Source of the DNA: Symbiodinium natans
Taxonomy: Eukaryota; Sar; Dinophyceae; Suessiales; Symbiodiniaceae
DNA length: 57,500 nt
Direction of reading: 5' to 3'
Assembly (NCBI GenBank): GCA_905221605.1
Contig: CAJNDS010002080.1
Span: forward strand, 1-57,500
Shown: positions 41,981 to 52,358 of the stretch, one piece after another
Layout of the letters: the number at the start of each line of letters is the position of its first letter
How positions within the stretch are numbered: position 1 is the first letter of the stretch
Notes under the pieces: model-generated
What the model was told of the DNA's origin: nothing
Databases searched by the model: none
Seen by the model: only the letters and a program-made list of their open reading frames with translations
Program-made: the position numbers and the translations under genes

Positions 41981-42232
41981 AATGGAATTTGCCGACCCTA
42001 CCCAAACCCTAGAAGCCCGCCAAACCCTCTCAGCCCTACAAGCCCTCTAGAAGCTCAACTAGCCCCCTAGCCCTAGACCCTAAGCCCTGCAAAATCCTAC
42101 AAACCCTGCAAAAAACCTAAGCCAAACCCGCGAACCTAACAAAAAACGCAGAAAAACAAATATAAAGAACACAGAAAAGAAACACATAAATAAATGAAAA
42201 TAATAACAGAAAATGCATCCAGGGCACTAGGC

Positions 42233-42343
42233 TTCTCCACATCGGAGGAGGGCCACGGACGTCTGCTGGGGCTCAGAATAGTCGGCAGATTGGTCGGAAG
42301 GCGCTGTCCACGAAGCCTCGGAGCTCCGAGGGTGTGGCTTGGT
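42233..42343 (-). CDS. Candidate terminal exon
   Basis: After AAG, the minus frame reads PHPRSSEASWTAPSDQSADY then SEPQQTSVALLRCGEA and TAG. Confidence 0.35.
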
Positions 42344-42464
42344 GTGGCGCTTTAGGGTTTAGGGTTTAGGGCTAGGGTTTAGGGTTTAGGGTTTCGGGCT
42401 TAGGGTTTCGGGCTTAGGGTTTAGGGGTGGTTTCCTCAAGCCCCAGGCCCCAAACCCTGAACCC

Positions 42465-42936
42465 TGAGGGCTTCTTGAGGCTCCTTTGGCCGGCATTGGG
42501 AGCTTGGAGTAGCCAGAAATCAGCGGATACCCTGGACCGCAAAAACAGGGAACTGAAGCACTGCATCTGCTCGAAGGCATTTGCTTTGCGCCGCCTTTGG
42601 CAAACACGGTCGACAAAAAAGTGATGATGCCTTTCCAGCATAAGAGGGGCCGCATCCGTGGGAACCCGCATTGCGAAGATGCGCATGGCCACTAAGAGGC
42701 CGTTGCAGAAGCTTCACCGTCTGCAAGCATGCAAAAAGCTGCGGGGAAATAAGCCGAGTGCGGGACCTTTGCAGTCTAGATCGGCTACTCCCCCACTGAT
42801 GTGTGAGTAGGCGAGGTGTATCCAAACTGGTAGGTGATGCATGAACAAGGTGTGGGATGAAGAGTAAGGGATAGGGTGAAATCCCAAGAAGCAGCGAGGT
42901 CTTTAAGCGGAGCCTTCCGGCCAGGGGCCCAACGAG
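42465..42936 (-). CDS. Long coding block, two overlapping frames
   Basis: One minus frame, from about 42717 (acceptor GACGGTGAAG), reads LVAMRIFAMRVPTDAAPLML, ERHHHFFVDRVCQRRRKANA, FEQMQCFSSLFLRSR and is strongly GC-ending to about 42465, with an internal donor AGG|GTATCC. A second minus frame is open for about 139 codons from 42936 to 42520 (RLRLKTSLLLGISPYPLLFI). The first is the better protein, and the second may be upstream intron plus shadow. No telomeric repeats interrupt it. Confidence 0.46.
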
Positions 42937-42943
42937 GTTATTA

Positions 42944-43205
42944 GGGCAGGGATTTTAAGGGCTCTAGGGGGGGCGGGGAGTTTAGGGAGTTTGGGAAGTT
43001 TGCGGTTTGTGGAGCTTTACTGTAGTTAAAAAGGTGTTTGGGTTCATAAGGCAGCTGTGGGTCTTCTTCAGAGGAGGGGCAGGCTATAGAACCAACCGAA
43101 TTGAAAATTATTAGGGGTTTAGGGTTGCAGACTCTTTGAGCCTCGGGTTTTAGGGAATTCTTAGGGGCATCCGAAGCCACACAATCCCCAGTCACCCGCA
43201 GACAT
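42944..43205 (-). CDS. Candidate coding block
   Basis: The minus frame reads LRVTGDCVASDAPKNSLKPE, PSSEEDPQLPYEPKHLFNYS, and ends PPPLEPLKSLP with a stop at 42941. Runs through a short repeat remnant, so it may be two exons. Confidence 0.3.
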
Positions 43206-43209
43206 ATTT

Positions 43210-43268
43210 GAAGTACGGTATTTATTTCTTGTACCCCCGAAAGGAACCTTATATACACTCACCAAAAG
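43210..43268. mobile_element. Dispersed repeat I
   Basis: GTATTTATTTCTTGTACCCC, GAAAGGAACC, TATACACTCACCAAAA. A longer relative lies at 38590-38680 with two copies of the ACTCACCAA end. Confidence 0.55.
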
Positions 43269-43575
43269 CAGTAACATAAACTCTGTTTCATTTATGCTTA
43301 AGCCTGGACCATGTGAGACTCCCCACTACCTCAGGGTCGCCATCGTTAAGCCCCAACACTAAAACCTAAACCTCAACCCTCAACCCTAAACCCTAAACCC
43401 TAAAACCTAAACCCTAGACCCTAGACCCCAAACCCTAAACTGCCCTAAACCCTAAACCCTGTTAGTGTGTGCAGGGTGTTACAAGCAACCCTAAACCCTA
43501 AACCCTGAAATCTAAACCTTAAACCCTAAACCCTATGACCCCTGTCTGGGTCGAGGATCCAGGCGCGTCCCCTTT

Positions 43576-46201
43576 TCAGAGTTTAGCGTCTGGCTCGGGC
43601 AAGGCATGACAAATTGAGCAAGCATCATCCGGTTTCAGGTTTTGGGTTTAAGGTTTGGGGAACGTAAATGAAAGCAAACAAGCTCAAACATCCGACTGGC
43701 TGACTCACAGTGAAGCAGCAAAAAACTTCAAACAACTACAAACAGCCTCATGCTCATAAACTGAACTAAGCCCTAAGCCCTGAGGGCCTCCAGGGTGCTA
43801 CAGTTCGAGTTTGGGGCTTAGGGTTTCGGGATGTTGCGGGGTCTTTAGGCTTCTGCAGCTTCGGGTTGCAGGAACCCTAAACCCTAAACCCTAAACCTTA
43901 AACCCTACACCCTTATAAACCCTATATAAACCCTAAACCCTAAACCCTAAACCCTGAACCCTAAACCCTAAACCCTAAACCCTAAACCCTAAACCCTAAA
44001 CCAATGGGCTTACCAGTGCAGGCACGGGCAACACGGCTGTGGAGGCCGTCCGGCACAGTGGGCAGGGCATCTGCCTTCCGAAATGGCATCGTAGTTGCTG
44101 AGTTCGTGAGCCCCAAAAAAACTTGGCTGCACTCAGGAGGGTAGCTATAAATTAAACTTTTAGCTGCCTTAATAAGAAACCCAATAAACCCAAAAAAGGT
44201 AAGGATCTAAAGTTACAGTAAAGAACCTCAAGGAAAAGTGCCCACTTTCAGTTCTTATAGGGGGTTATAGTATCCCAAAAAGTGTAAAGTGTACTCACTC
44301 AGCTACTAAGGCATGAGGCTGTTGGTTTCCGAAGCTTCCTACAAGAGGGGTTTAGGGGGTTTAGGGGATTTTGTCTCTTAGGGGGCATGGGGATTTTGAT
44401 TCATAATTAGGGGGTTCAGGCGGTTTAGGGATTCAGGTTTCAGGAGTTTTAAAGTTCTAGGCCTAGGCGATTTCAGGGGGCTTAGGGTGGTGATTCCAAA
44501 CCACAAAATGTAAGCTCGAGTTAATCACTAAACCCGGACTATAAGCCCCACACCCCTTGAGACCCTAACCCTAAACCCTAAATCCTAAACCCTAAACCCT
44601 AAACATTAAACCCTAAACCCTGATACCCTAAACCCTGAAACCCTGAAACCCCGAACCGTTTCGGGAAGGCGGCCTTCTCAGCATTTCGGTGGAACACCTG
44701 GGCACCAGTGGTAGCAGAGGCAAGAAGCTGGGCAGTTGAAGGTTTAGAGATTTGGCGGTTTAGGGTTTAGGGTTTAGGGTTACTAGGGTTACTAGGGTTT
44801 AAGCTGGGCAGTGGAAGGTTTAGGGTTCAGGGTTTAAATGTTCAGGGCAGTTTAGGGGTTTAGGGTTTAGGGGTTTAGGGTTTAAGGCCTAGGGTTCAGG
44901 GTGCATTGTTTCAGGCTTTAGGGTGTGGGGCTTGATGTTTAGGGTTTAGGCTTTAGGGGCAGTTGAAGCTTTCGGGCAAAGGCACGCGGCACTCTGTGGC
45001 TTCAGTCCCGCGCACCAGTCTCCGAAATATCGGCTCCAAGTATCCAGCGGTTGTGGGGGGGGTCTAGGGTTCAGGGTTTACCTGCCAGATCTTCAACCCT
45101 GAGGCGCACATCCTGAAAAACCCTGAGGCATCTGGCCTGGCGCAGAAGATGTGATGACAACCCAGCCACAGATCCTTGGCCCGTTTAGGGCTTGGGGTTT
45201 CAGGCTTTAGGGGGGTTTAGGGCTTAAGGGTTTAGGGGGTTTAGGGTTTCAGGCTTAGGGTTTAAGGGGGTTTAGGGCTTAAGGTTTAGGGGGTTTAGGG
45301 TTTCAGGGTTTAGGGGGTTTAGGGCTTAAGGTTTAGGGTTTAGGGTTTAGGGTTTCAGGGTTTCAGGGTTCCAGGGTTTAGGGGGTCTAGGGATTGAATC
45401 CCTCAACCCTTCTACGTTCCCAGCAGGTCCAGGCACCTCGGCTCTAAACCCTAAACCCTAAACCCTAAACCCTAAACCCTAAATCCTAAACCCTAAACCC
45501 TCAACCCTCAACCCTAAACCCACAAGGCACGGTGTATAGCACCAACCTTTGGGCCCCAGCATGCCTAACAAGAAGAGGCTAAGTGATTGGTTTAGGGTTT
45601 GGGGTTTGGGGTTTGGGGTTCGGGGTTTAGGGTTTAGGGTTTAGGGTTTAGGGTTTAGGGTTCAGGGTTTAGGGATGTTGTGGTCCGTTTTTTTTTTTTT
45701 TTGGGGGGGGGGGCTATGACTTGATTGTGCTGATAACATAGTGACATAGTGCCTTCCTAAAGGTAAGGGACACCATGTAAATACCCTTAGGAGTACAGGG
45801 ACCCCTAAACCCGAAACCCTAAACCTTGAAGGCCCCTGGGGTTGTTGTACCCTAAACCCTAAACCCTAAACCCTTAACCCTAAGCCCTAAAACCTAAACC
45901 CTAAACCCTAAACCTGCGGCCAGGCTGCGAACTCTGCGCTCTGGTTGTCCTGCTCGGCGTGCGTGCTCTTCCAGATCCCCCGAGTAGTGTGTTCGGGTTT
46001 AGGGTTTGCAGGTTTTTAGGTTTAGGGTTTAGGGTTTAGGGTTTAGGGTTTGGGGTCTAGGGTTTAGGGTTTAGGGTTAGGGTTCAGCAAAACAACACGG
46101 CAGGAAGGGCCAAGTGAGCAAAACTGTAGGTGCCTTCGGTTTTGAGGGCTTTGTTTGCAAATTGGCGGGCGCACGCAATACTGGAACCGGGCGTCGAGAC
46201 C
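43576..46201 (-). CDS. Eleven-exon gene, 5' end missing, Cys-rich product
   Basis: Minus-strand exons 46097-46201, 45914-45967, 45738-45756 (19 nt), 45520-45564, 45416-45441, 45082-45174, 44986-45033, 44650-44727, 44014-44097, 43709-43735, 43576-43593 (TGA) keep one frame, 597 nt in all. Best splice sites are CAG|GTTTAGGG at 45914, CAG|GTAAACCC at 45082, CTG|GTAAGCCC at 44014 and ACT|GTGAGTCAG at 43709, with long pyrimidine acceptors before 45564 and 44727. The product is rich in Cys and His (FQYCVRPPICK; LGCHHIFCARPD; RCHFGRQMPCPLCRT), so metal binding is possible but no named zinc-finger pattern fits. The 19-nt microexon and the last two short exons are the weakest. The frame stays open upstream of 46201 to an ATG at 46396, which may be the start or only intron. 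Confidence 0.48.
44192..44240. mobile_element. Dispersed repeat C
   Basis: AAGGTAAGGATCTAAAGTTA, CAGTAAAGAACCTCAAGG, matching AAGGCTAAGGATCTCAGCTT, ACAGTACAGAACCACCAAGG at 40336-40382. Confidence 0.55.
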
Positions 46202-46569
46202 CTCAAGCCCTGAATCGTAAAACCCCCTCACTCGCCAACCTGAAGGCCCCCAGCCGAAAAACCCTAAACTAAACCCCCTTGAACTCTGAAAATTACAGAC
46301 CCTCAGCTCCCTAAACTCCAGAAACCCCGGTGAACCTTCTATCAGCCCATATCCCCTAAACCCCCGTAAGCAATCCTGAGCCCTAAGCCCTTTCAAATCC
46401 TAAACCCTGTCTTCCTAAAACCTCAAGTCCATGCCCTAATTTTGAATCCCTGAACCCCAAACCAAAAAATTGCATGCTCCTACACCCTAAACCCTAAACT
46501 CTAGCAAAACTATTAACTGTACGAACTGTTTAGGGTTTTAGGGCGTTAGGGAGTTGGAGATCAGGCAGG

Positions 46570-46659
46570 CTAGTATGGCCCTTTAAACCCTCTGAAAAAT
46601 CTTCCTGAATATGATCCACGTAACCCAATAAGGGAAATTATCAAATATCCCAAGGGCCC
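46570..46659 (-). mobile_element. Family D copy, one end lost in repeat
   Basis: CTAGTATGGCCCTTTAAACC, CTCTGAAAAAT, GGGAAATTATCAAATATCCC, AAGGGCC, then directly CCTAAACCC. A further fragment lies at 46690-46735. Confidence 0.6.
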
Positions 46660-46769
46660 TAAACCCTAAGCCCTAAGCCCTAAACCCTAAGACCCTCTTA
46701 AACCCAATGAAGGAAATATCAAAACAAGCCCCAAGGGCTGAATATAGGGGCCTTAATGGTTAGAACCGG

Positions 46770-46864
46770 CTTTTTTTTTTTGGGGGGGGGGGGGGTTCTT
46801 ATAGTATACTTACAAAGGGCCCTAAGGGAATTCGGAATACTACGAGTAAGTATTTCCGACCCCA
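46770..46864 (+). mobile_element. Family B element with T/G tail
   Basis: T11 G13 then TTCTTATAGTATACTTAC, AAAGGGCCCTAAGGGAATTC, TATTTCCGACCCCAG. The terminal CAG could act as an acceptor. Confidence 0.6.
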
Positions 46865-46939
46865 GGGTTTCTGGAGTCAGGGAGCACACCCTAAACCTTA
46901 AACCCTAAACCCTAAACCCTAAACCCTAAACCCTAAACC

Positions 46940-47560
46940 CTAAACCCCGAGCCTGGCAGATCCAGCACCTGGGAGCGCGGGGAGCACCGGGTCTTTTTTG
47001 GGGTTTTGGGTTTAGGGTTTAGGGCTTGGGGTTTAGGGTTTAGGGCTAGGGGTTTAGGGTTTAGGGTTTAGGGTTTAGGGTTTAGGGTTTAGGGTTTAGG
47101 GTTTAGGGCTAAGGGTTTCGGGCTTAGGGTTTGAGGGTTTCGGGCTTACGGTTTGAGGTTTGGGGTAGGAGGGCTCTGGGTTTGGGATTTAGGGATGTAG
47201 GGCTTAGGGTTTGGTTGGAGGGGCGTAGGGTCGGGCTTTAGGGAAGTCAGGCTCGGTGAAAAGTTCAGGGCTCAGCAGGTGGGGTAACTTTGGGCTTCAG
47301 GGGGCTTTTAGGGAATTGGTCAGTACTTGTGCCTAGGACTCAGGGTTATGCATGCATCCTGGCACAGTCCTGAAGGGCTTAGGGGGGGGGGGGGTTTCGG
47401 GCTGAGGGATGTTTAGGGTTTAGGAAGGGTCTGGGGTTTAGGGAGGGTTAGGGGTTCGGAACCTTAGGGGGGTTTTGAGGGCTTAGGGGGGTTAGGGCTT
47501 CTATGCTTGGGGTCTTGGGGCAGGGCTTGTGAGGTGTAGGGTTGAAGAGAAAGGTGTTTC
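46940..47560. other. G-rich intron-like stretch
   Basis: TTTAGGG and degenerate GGGCTTAGGG repeats. A weak island at 46945-46995 (CSPRSQ, donor CAG|GTGCTG). No other exon seen. Confidence 0.4.
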
Positions 47561-47564
47561 TTTC

Positions 47565-47805
47565 TGAGGTCGAGGAGTCTCTGAGAAAGAGCTGCGTGGG
47601 GCGAACTCGCTCACCAAGTTCCAGTAGCCTGACCAGCCCGGTGAAGGCGAGGTTGGTCGCGCCAACGTCCCTCAGTGTCAACCCGGCTGTACTCAGGAAC
47701 ACCAGGATGCCGCCCAGGTAGACGATGCCAACTTCAGCGAGTCATTGCACTCGCGGCTCATGCTCAGCAAGATGGAGATGATTTTCGGATCTATGGACGC
47801 TTCGT
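47565..47805 (-). CDS. Coding region with a probable 1-nt frameshift
   Basis: Two adjacent minus-strand frames are both strongly GC-ending: one reads IDPKIISILLSMSRECNDSL down to about 47722, the other VYLGGILVFLSTAGLTLRD and LAFTGLVRLLELGERV from about 47720. One extra G near CTGAAGTTGG would join them. The regular leucines resemble a helical or leucine-rich repeat but are too few to name. An acceptor (ATCTCCATCTTGCTGAG) would also let an exon start in the first frame, so two exons without a frameshift remain possible. Confidence 0.42.
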
Positions 47806-47963
47806 TCCAGATCCCTTAGAAGCAACGCTGTTCAGTTCTTCCCTGAGCCCTTTCAAAGCCCTAAACCCATACTTCCCTTACACTTCGCTAAGTCCTTTCA
47901 AAGCCCTAAACCCGTAGTTTTCGCCAGGAAGGGACCTAACCCCCTAAACCCTAAACCCTAAAC

Positions 47964-48456
47964 CCCCGCCATTGAGCAAAAACTGGTGCTTGCCATCCCA
48001 AGCACTCGTTCTGGGCGTAGTCCTTGAAGGAGGACTCGACCTCATGCAGGAGCACGGCTTGTCAGGGTTTAGGGTTTAGGGTTTAGGGTTTAGGGTTTAG
48101 GGTTTAGGGTTTAGGGTTTAGGGTTTAGGGTTTAGGGTTTAGGGTTTAGGGTTTAGGGTTTAGGGTTTAGGGTTTAGGGTTCCTCGGGCTTCGAGGTTTC
48201 TAGGGTGTGGTTTTAGGGCTTCTACGGTTTCGGAGGGTGTTGGGCTTCTAGGGTTTCTGGGGTTTGGGGTTTAGGGTTCGAACCTGAGCCCTAAAACCCA
48301 AAACTTGCTTCGTCTTTTTGAACTCTAAGCCCTAAACCCCAAATGGCGTTAACCCCGAAGCCCTAAACCCTAAGCCCTAAACCCTAAAACCCTCTGAAGA
48401 ACTAGCTAGCTTAACTTTGTGTTGTTGCTCTGGAGGTGGGCTGAGAAGTGCTGGAT
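47964..48456 (-). CDS. Two phase-linked exons of an unidentified gene
   Basis: Exon 48391-48456 (two bases, 21 codons, one base) joins 47964-48057 (two bases, 30 codons, two bases) in phase. The product reads LLSPPPEQQHKVKLASSSEA then LHEVESSFKDYAQNECLGWQ. Donors are GTTTTAGGG and GTTTAGGG, so both introns open directly into telomeric repeat. The intron between them holds the array at 48065-48180 in the opposite orientation. Codons are mostly GC-ending. The downstream exon may lie in 47570-47800. Confidence 0.5.
48064..48180. repeat. TTTAGGG array
   Basis: About 16 perfect units. On the minus strand it lies in the intron just before the exon at 47964-48057. Confidence 0.93.
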
Positions 48457-48864
48457 CTTGGGTTATAAGGGTTTATGGCTCAGGGTCTATATTATGGGGT
48501 TTCGATATTAGGGGTACCTTATTGGGGTCCGATCTATCAGGGGATGCTACTATTTGAAGCCCCTTATTCTCGTAAACCCCCATCTGAGACCCTTAAAGTT
48601 CAGGTTCTACTCAATCAAGGGCGGCGGGGTTACCAAAGGAAAGTGAACATTTATTAGACATTTATTAATAGGCCTACAACCCTTAAACACCAATCCCCTG
48701 AAGACCTAAAATCCCGAAACCCGAACCCTAAAACGCAAAAAATCCTGAAACCCTAGAACCCGGCGCAACCTAACACCCACACCTAAACCACAAACGCCAA
48801 ACCCTAAAGCCTAAACCCAAAACCCTAAGCCCGAACCCTAAACTCGATCCAACGTTCCAAACAC

Positions 48865-49101
48865 GAGAGGCGGTGCCGAACATATTCTTGAGCTTAACCT
48901 GCTTCTCCAGACGCTTCTGGTGCAAGTCTTGCAGAAGACCGATGCTAATTCCAACTGATTTCGAAGAGGAGCTAGGATGTCGGATTCAGATTGAGATCGT
49001 AGCGATGCCGACGCCCTAAAAGCGCGTCATCTCCCCGTATGGCCAGAGATAGGGGTCGGCGAGCAGGAGACTTCCACGCAGTTCGTCCAGGCGTTTACGT
49101 C
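48865..49101 (-). CDS. Two exons with a 54-nt intron
   Basis: Exon 49026-49101 ends ATGAC|GCGCTT, a GC donor. After 54 nt, acceptor CATCCTAG opens exon 48865-48971, and the phase fits. The joined product reads RKRLDELRGSLLLADPYLW, then SVGISIGLLQDLHQKRLEK. Without splicing the first frame stops after EMTRF, so this could instead be a terminal exon followed by an unrelated exon. 54 nt is very short compared with the other introns here. Confidence 0.42.
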
Positions 49102-49508
49102 CTTTCGGGTTCAGGGTTTAACCAGGGGCCTGGGGTCTAGAGTTTGGTTTCTAAGGGTTCAGGGATCAGGGTTTAGGGTTTATAGGGTTTAGGGTTTAGG
49201 GGCTTGAACCGCCAAAACCATAAGCCCTCAAGTATTTAGGGTTTAGGGGTCTCCAAGAATTCTGGCGGGATCCCTTCCGAGGCCCCACATTTAAACCCTT
49301 AACCTTAAACCCTAAAGCCCTGAACCCCTTAAGCCCTAGACCCCGAACGCCCTAAACCGGAGTCCCGAAAACTCCTGGAAGCCCGTAAGCACCGAACCCA
49401 TGCACCCTAACCCCCGAAGATCCCGGAAGGTTTTGGTTTTCGGGTTTAGGCTTTAGGCTTTAGGGTTTAGGGTTTAGGGTTTAGGCTTTAGGGTTTAGGG
49501 TCTCAGAC

Positions 49509-49595
49509 GACTCTTCCAAGCCCAGTCGCGCAGGCGTCTGCAGCCTGGTCGAAAGGCCTGGCTGAGCTGCGTTGCTTGCCGTTTCAAATTCAGTG
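49509..49595 (-). CDS. Candidate basic exon
   Basis: Acceptor CCTACCATCTCCCCAAG, frame LNLKRQATQLSQAFRPGCRR then LRDWAWKS, donor AGTC|GTCTGAG. Confidence 0.5.
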
Positions 49596-49794
49596 CTTGG
49601 GGAGATGGTAGGATTAGACCCCGAAACCCGAAACCCTAAAGCCTAGGCTTGAGGGTTTCCGAATTGAGGTTTTGTAAGGCTTTAATGGGTTGCGACTTGA
49701 GGGGCACCTACAGGAGTTGAGGGTTTTGGTCGTAGAGTTGAGGGCGTCAAGCTTTCGGGTTTGGCTGAGCTGGCTCCGAGCTTAAGGATGGGTC

Positions 49795-49936
49795 GAGAAT
49801 CGTGGGCCTTCGGGGGGACGTAGGGGCGGAAATTCCACAATCGTAATGCAAGTGTACCGTCCAGGTTCGCAGTTCCGGACGACAGCCACTGGTTTGAAGC
49901 TTGCGGATTCTAGCCCCGTCAGAGACTTGTGAATGA
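49795..49936 (-). CDS. Long candidate exon
   Basis: The minus frame is open about 47 codons without ATG: SLTGLESASFKPVAVVRNCE, PGRYTCITIVEFPPLRPPEG. Acceptor CTATCATTCACAAG. Beta-rich looking. Not recognised. Confidence 0.48.
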
Positions 49937-50132
49937 TAGGGTTTAGGGTTTAGGGTTTAGGGTTTAGGGTTTAGGGTTTAGGGTTTAGGACTTAGGGTTT
50001 AGGGTGTAGGGTTTAGGGACCCAGAATAACAGCAGAGCAAGAACTGCTTGCAGGGGCTCAAGAGGGCCATGCATCATTAGATGCACCGTTCGCGAGGTAG
50101 CTTAGATAACCTCATGTGGTGGAGTGGTGGAC

Positions 50133-50250
50133 AGGGTTTAGGGTTTAGGGTTTAGGGTTTAGGGTTTAGGGTTTAGGGTTTAGGGTTTAGGGTTTAGGGT
50201 TTAGGGTTTAGGGTTTAGGGTTTAGGGTTTAGGGTTTAGGGTTAGGGTTT
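50133..50250. repeat. TTTAGGG array
   Basis: About 16 units, downstream (minus sense) of the exon at 50279-50431. Confidence 0.93.
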
Positions 50251-50278
50251 AGGGCTTAGGGTTTAGGGTTGACTCTAC

Positions 50279-50431
50279 CTTTCTGCAGCTGGCAACACTG
50301 AAGCAATGGCACGTGTTACCCTTCTGAAGTTGCAAGTCATTTTTGCGCGAAGTTCTCAGACACACAACAATGCCTCTTTTCAGCCCCTGCAAGCTTGAAT
50401 GCTCGCACGCCGTTTTCCTTGCCCTGAGTGT
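50279..50431 (-). CDS. Candidate exon, basic and Cys-rich
   Basis: Acceptor CCTTGGCCTGGCTCAAG, frame TLRARKTACEHSSLQGLKRG, NDLQLQKGNTCHCFSVASCR, donor AAG|GTAGAG. 51 codons, phase 0 to 0. A second minus frame is open to a stop but does not reach the donor. Confidence 0.52.
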
Positions 50432-50769
50432 CTTGAGCCAGGCCAAGGTTGGTAAAGGCCTAAACCCTAAACCCTAAACCCTAAACCCTAAACCCCAAAA
50501 CCCGTAAACCCTCAACCCCAAAACCCCAATCAGCCCTGAGCCCTCCTGCGCGGGGAAGTGTAGGGTTTAGATTTTGGAAGATGTTGCTACCATGGCCTCA
50601 GGAGGGCTCGTACTCCAGGTCAAGCACCCTTGCACCCCAACCCAGAAGCCCTAAACCCGAAACCACCTGAACCCCAAACCCGGCCCCACCCCCCCCCCCC
50701 CTCCCCAAACCATAATCCCTTATCAAGCCCCTGAGCAAAACCCCCCCCCCCCTCCCCCATCCCAACTCC

Positions 50770-50847
50770 AACTCCAAGAGGCCTCTCTATGAGAATCGCG
50801 TGGGCGCTGCGCCCGATGGACTTCACTTGGCGCTGCACTCCGTCCGC
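50770..50847 (-). CDS. Candidate exon
   Basis: Acceptor AACCCCTCAG, frame GVQRQVKSIGRSAHAILIER then PLG. Ends in a homopolymer-rich intron. Confidence 0.45.
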
Positions 50848-51298
50848 CTGAGGGGTTTAGGGTTTAGGGTTTAGGGTTTAGGGTTTAGGGTTTAGGGTTT
50901 AGGGTTTAGGGTTTAGGGTTTAGGGTTTAGGGGCGGGGTGGGGGGGGGGGGGTCCCTAAAGCTTTGAGGAGACTTCGGCTTTTGGGGGGCGACTATGACC
51001 AGGGGTTTTGGGGGATATTTATGGGGCTCTGGGCCTTGGTGGCTTGGTGGCTTGGTGGTGGTTTAGCCCTAAACCCCAAACCCCAAACCCCAAACTCCAA
51101 ACCCTAAACCCTAAACCTAAACCTAAGTGGTTTAGGGAACTCAGGTCCTTCTGCGGGGAACCTGGGTTTAGGATTTATAGGGTTTTGATTCTAGGTATTA
51201 GGGTCTAGTGTAGGGATTTTAGGGCAAGTTTGAGTTTATAGGGCTTAGTAGGGTTTAGGGCTTAGGGTTGCGCAACCTGTTTTCGAGTCAGAAATCTG

Positions 51299-51523
51299 GT
51301 GATCACCAGATGGCCTTTGTCCTCTTTGAACTTCAAGTCCGAGGTTCGAAACAACACTGACACTCATATGTTCACCTGTGACCCTTTTGCTTCCGACTAC
51401 CTCCTTCAGGGTCCGGTGACTTGCAAGCTGGAACCCCGCGCCCGAACCCTATGCAAGTTCTATACGCTATACACTAACACCCCTTCTCCCCACACCCTAC
51501 CCAACTTGCAGATCCCTTTCTAG
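51299..51523 (+). CDS. Weak plus-strand ORF in repeat-free block
   Basis: ATG opens 74 codons (SSLNFKSEVRNNTDTHMFTC). Another plus frame in the same place (SGDHQMAFVLFELQVRGSKQ) is also open. No telomeric repeats lie between 51270 and 52380, so this block may be one insertion or one large exon. Confidence 0.2.
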   Translation: MITRWPLSSLNFKSEVRNNTDTHMFTCDPFASDYLLQGPVTCKLEPRARTLCKFYTLYTNTPSPHTLPNLQIPF

Positions 51524-51601
51524 GTTCTCCAGCAACCGAAAATGAAATGGGTGCATTTTGCTGTTGAATGGGTTGCTTGATGCTCGTCGTAAAGTTCGCG
51601 T

Positions 51602-52123
51602 TCAAGAATTACAGGGACGTCTGGGCTCACAATAAACCCTGAAGCCGACCGCAGCGATGCTCCTGGGAGACGTTCGTCCCAGTAAGTTCTGCTTTCGCAT
51701 CACTTGCTTCAGAGCTGAAAACCGAGTTTCGGCCTGACTCTCACCTCCAACGACAGCGACTTCCCGCTGAGTCAGGACAGCAGCCTTGTCCTTCCGCTTG
51801 GAATTCCGAGGCTCGCAAGCTCCTCTTGCTTGGGCACGAGGCTCCTTCTTCATAGGGGAACTCCGAAGGATGCCGGGCCCAAAACATACCACCTTCCGCG
51901 AGAGGCCTCCGAGAAACAATGGATGCACTTGGCCAATGGATGCGTTGACCGAACCTTGGAATAAACACTGCATTAATTGCAGTGTTTGCGATGCATGAAG
52001 TAGAGGAACATCCGCAAAAAACGATCCTTTCAAGTAGTTCCGACATGGGAAAGTCCGAACACGTGAAAAAAATGGCAGGGGAGAGGTTTGCGACATGTGA
52101 CCCACCCGAAACACTGTGAACAC
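51602..52123 (-). CDS. Uninterrupted 173-codon ORF
   Basis: One of the two longest uninterrupted ATG ORFs in the window. It begins MFTVFRVGHMSQTSPLPFFS, has a Lys/Arg/Glu-rich middle (KKEPRAQARGACEPRNSKRK) and ends RVYCEPRRPCNS. A second minus frame is open for 145 codons over 52178-51741. Lack of telomeric introns suggests an intronless (retroposed or imported) sequence, but the overlap of two long frames weakens the call. Confidence 0.33.
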   Translation of the reverse strand: MFTVFRVGHMSQTSPLPFFSRVRTFPCRNYLKGSFFADVPLLHASQTLQLMQCLFQGSVNASIGQVHPLFLGGLSRKVVCFGPGILRSSPMKKEPRAQARGACEPRNSKRKDKAAVLTQREVAVVGGESQAETRFSALKQVMRKQNLLGRTSPRSIAAVGFRVYCEPRRPCNS

Positions 52124-52312
52124 CGATGTCCCCGCGGGGGGGGTGCGAGGCGCGCGTGAACACAGTTGGAGCCTTCAACCAGCAAACCTTGAAACTCTAA
52201 TCCCTAAATCCAATCAGGTTACCACCAAAGCTTCCCAAAAGTCCTTTGAAACCCTGTGGAGTTTCAGCTGTGTTCGGCCTTTTCAGCCCATCGGCCTATT
52301 TAGGACTCCCAC

Positions 52313-52358
52313 CTGCCATGCACGTTCCAGGTGCAGACTTGAAGGCCAACTCAACCTT
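52313..52358 (-). CDS. Candidate exon
   Basis: Acceptor GACCCTAAAAG, frame KVELAFKSAPGTCMA, donor GCAG|GTGGGAG. 46 nt. Confidence 0.48.

Noticed and set aside
47675-47917. 80-codon plus ORF
   Set aside because: Antisense to the GC-ending minus-strand coding block at 47565-47805.
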